64,000 bases of DNA from Marinobacterium halophilum (GTDB lineage Bacteria; Pseudomonadota; Gammaproteobacteria; Pseudomonadales; Balneatricaceae): the NCBI RefSeq assembly GCF_003014615.1, contig NZ_PYGI01000017.1:1-64000 (forward strand). Direction: 5' to 3'. Position numbers and translations under genes: made by a program. Below the pieces are notes generated by a model. That model was not told the origin of the DNA and made no database searches. It was given only the letters and a program-made list of their open reading frames with translations. This document shows positions 62,797 to 64,000 of this stretch, piece by piece; the first letter of the stretch is position 1; each line of letters begins with the position of its first letter.

Positions 62797-63231
62797 TTAG
62801 CTCAGCCTGGGCTTAAAGGCCGCGCAGGCTTCGTCGGCAGAGGCTCTTGATAGATTTTTGTCGAGGTCACCGGCGAGGGCCTTGGACACGCGCTCATCCA
62901 TGGCACCGCGCAGTAGACCGAGAAAGTGGGGCGGAGCGGCCATGTAGAACTGGCGGATCCTGTTTTCATTCAGCGCATGGCGAACCTGATGGATCACGTC
63001 ACGGGCGAAACGTTGGTCTTCTGCTTCACGGGGTGACACCTTTTCTGTCATGCCGTGGGTGCCGGAGCCTCCATTTGACTGGGCGCCGGGGCTGTCACTG
63101 GTCAACGCGGCACTGCGTGTACGTGCTTCCGAGTGTACCAGTGTGTGGACTTCTTCCGCCGGGTCTTTGGCGCTGTCCTGCTGGAAGATGCGCGCTTTCG
63201 CGGCATCGGCAACGACAATCCAAGTGGCCAT
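62797..63231 (-). CDS. Host attachment protein family (baeRF-like)
   Basis: 144 residues. MATWIVVADAAKARIF starts the domain and FARDVIHQVRHALNENRIRQFYMAAPPHFLGLLRG is the signature of the host-attachment family, related to release-factor-like folds. The centre (about 35-65) is low-complexity Ser/Gly/Thr. The name derives from plant attachment in one species; the biochemical function is unsettled. It follows valS on the minus strand after a hairpin. Confidence 0.86.
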   Translation of the reverse strand: MATWIVVADAAKARIFQQDSAKDPAEEVHTLVHSEARTRSAALTSDSPGAQSNGGSGTHGMTEKVSPREAEDQRFARDVIHQVRHALNENRIRQFYMAAPPHFLGLLRGAMDERVSKALAGDLDKNLSRASADEACAAFKPRLS

Positions 63232-63332
63232 ATCAGTTCCCCCGTCATTTGATTCAGATGGAGCAGGTGCCAGCAGGCGTCTGCATACCTTCAGTATTGT
63301 TCAAATTTGGGGATAAGACAGCGTGAGGGGAG

Positions 63333-63359
63333 AAACGAGGCCGACGGGTGTCGGCCTCG
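63333..63359 (-). terminator. Terminator of valS
   Basis: CGAGGCCGAC (63336-63345) pairs with GTCGGCCTCG (63350-63359) around GGGT, followed on the minus strand by a short T tract (TTTCT). Confidence 0.7.
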
Positions 63360-63365
63360 AGGGGA

Positions 63366-64000
63366 TCAGAGCGCCTCGATCTTGGCGTACTGTTCCTGCA
63401 GCTTGGCAAATGCGGCTTCGGCGTCGGCGATCTTTTCGCGTTCCTTGATCACCACGGCTTCCGGTGCATTGGCAACGAACTTCTCGTTGGAGAGCTTGCC
63501 TTCAACACGCTTGATCTCGCCGGTCAGGCGATCCAGCTCTTTCTGCAGGCGCGTCAGTTCGGCGTCCTTGTCGATCAAGCCAGCCATCGGTACCAGCACT
63601 TCCATCTTGCCGACCAGTTTGGTCACGGACATCGGTGCTTCTTCGTCCGCTTCCAGCCATTTGACGGCGCTCAGCTTGGCCAGTTTGGTCAGGGCAACGT
63701 AGTTTTCCTGTACGCGGCGGAAGTCTTCGTCACTGCCGTTGTGCAGCAGTACTTCCAGCTCTTTGCCCGGGCCGATGTTCATTTCGCCACGGATGTTGCG
63801 CACGCTGACGATGACCTCTTTCAGCCATTCGATGTCGGCTTCGGCGGCTTCATCAATCAGCTCGGCAACCGGTTTCGGGTAGCTCTGCAGCATGATGGTG
63901 TCGCCGTCCTTGCCGGCCAGGCCTTTGATCTGCTGCCAGATCTCTTCGGTGATGAACGGCATGATCGGGTGAGCCAGACGCAGGATCGCTTCCAGTACGC
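63366..64000 (-). CDS. valS: Valyl-tRNA synthetase, 3' part (runs off the window)
   Basis: The C-terminal 210 or so residues of ValS; the frame remains open to the window end, where codons for [20 protein letters not shown] are read. Visible: the anticodon-binding domain helix [12 protein letters not shown] and the C-terminal coiled-coil arm ([43 protein letters not shown]) that contacts the tRNA elbow. The catalytic part lies outside. Confidence 0.95.
   Translation of the reverse strand, partial: VLEAILRLAHPIMPFITEEIWQQIKGLAGKDGDTIMLQSYPKPVAELIDEAAEADIEWLKEVIVSVRNIRGEMNIGPGKELEVLLHNGSDEDFRRVQENYVALTKLAKLSAVKWLEADEEAPMSVTKLVGKMEVLVPMAGLIDKDAELTRLQKELDRLTGEIKRVEGKLSNEKFVANAPEAVVIKEREKIADAEAAFAKLQEQYAKIEAL

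Overview
The window looks like chromosomal DNA of a free-living, probably marine or brackish gammaproteobacterium. Evidence: GC-rich coding DNA, Pseudomonas/Oceanospirillales-style gene families (344-class dapD with dapC and dapE, RIO-type kinase, DnaJ-related proteins, DUF3087, DUF2339, TolC-type lipoprotein efflux), and tRNAs with encoded CCA. A Marinobacterium/Nitrincola-like Oceanospirillaceae member is my best guess, by inference only. Most of the window is ordinary, well-packed housekeeping and accessory sequence. I see no prophage, CRISPR array, plasmid functions or rRNA. One small TnpB-type transposable element is present.

Layout. 0-5 kb: succinate/acetate-type CoA-transferase, SrmB-like helicase, a peroxiredoxin-glutaredoxin hybrid behind a near-perfect OxyR motif, and an NlpC/P60 lipoprotein. 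5-12.2 kb is a cyclic-di-GMP region: a lipoprotein solute-binding protein overlaps a membrane HAMP-PAS-PAS-GGDEF-EAL protein; four tRNA genes (Ser, Asn, Lys, Lys) follow; then comes a cytosolic GAF-LOV-GGDEF-EAL protein carrying the flavin-cysteine motif of blue-light receptors. 12-21 kb: greB, transporters (EamA, ZntB), rlmA and the succinylase lysine/peptidoglycan branch dapE-dapD-arsC/spx-like-dapC. 20.6-26.4 kb: adaptor-RND permease-fumC operon. 26.6-32.9 kb: glycerate-kinase-like gene, lipoprotein, pdxH, three very small genes, yigZ, dacB and a DnaJ-like protein. 33-38.8 kb: a complete tripartite RND pump (outer membrane factor, adaptor, permease). 38.8-46.3 kb: DUF2339 protein, a J-domain-less paralogue of the DnaJ-like protein, a pair of secreted two-cysteine paralogues coupled to arfB, pirin, DUF3087 and a RIO kinase.

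46.3-47.4 kb is a TnpB-only IS200/IS605-type element inserted 7 bases after the RIO stop codon. The TnpB lacks the usual RuvC-II glutamate but has a candidate replacement glutamate elsewhere. 47.5-55.8 kb: Spy/CpxP-like Met/His-rich protein, DUF2007 protein, nitrilase, ABC-F protein YbiT, SPFH membrane protein, RhlE, YbaK deacylase and a ZIP transporter. 55.8-60.5 kb, visibly less GC-rich, holds a penicillin G acylase-porin operon with a divergent LysR regulator. 60.5-64 kb: a MarR regulator and a divergent SMR exporter sharing two matching operator palindromes, an SDR dehydrogenase, a truncated haemoglobin, a host-attachment-type protein and the 3' end of valS.

The most interesting items are the two cyclic-di-GMP modules (one probably ligand-gated through a binding protein, one probably light-gated), the rearranged TnpB with definable ends and guide, the acylase-porin-LysR cassette, the twin MarR operators, and the coupled two-cysteine secreted paralogues. 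All functional assignments come from reading motifs and remembered family sequences; no database search was run.
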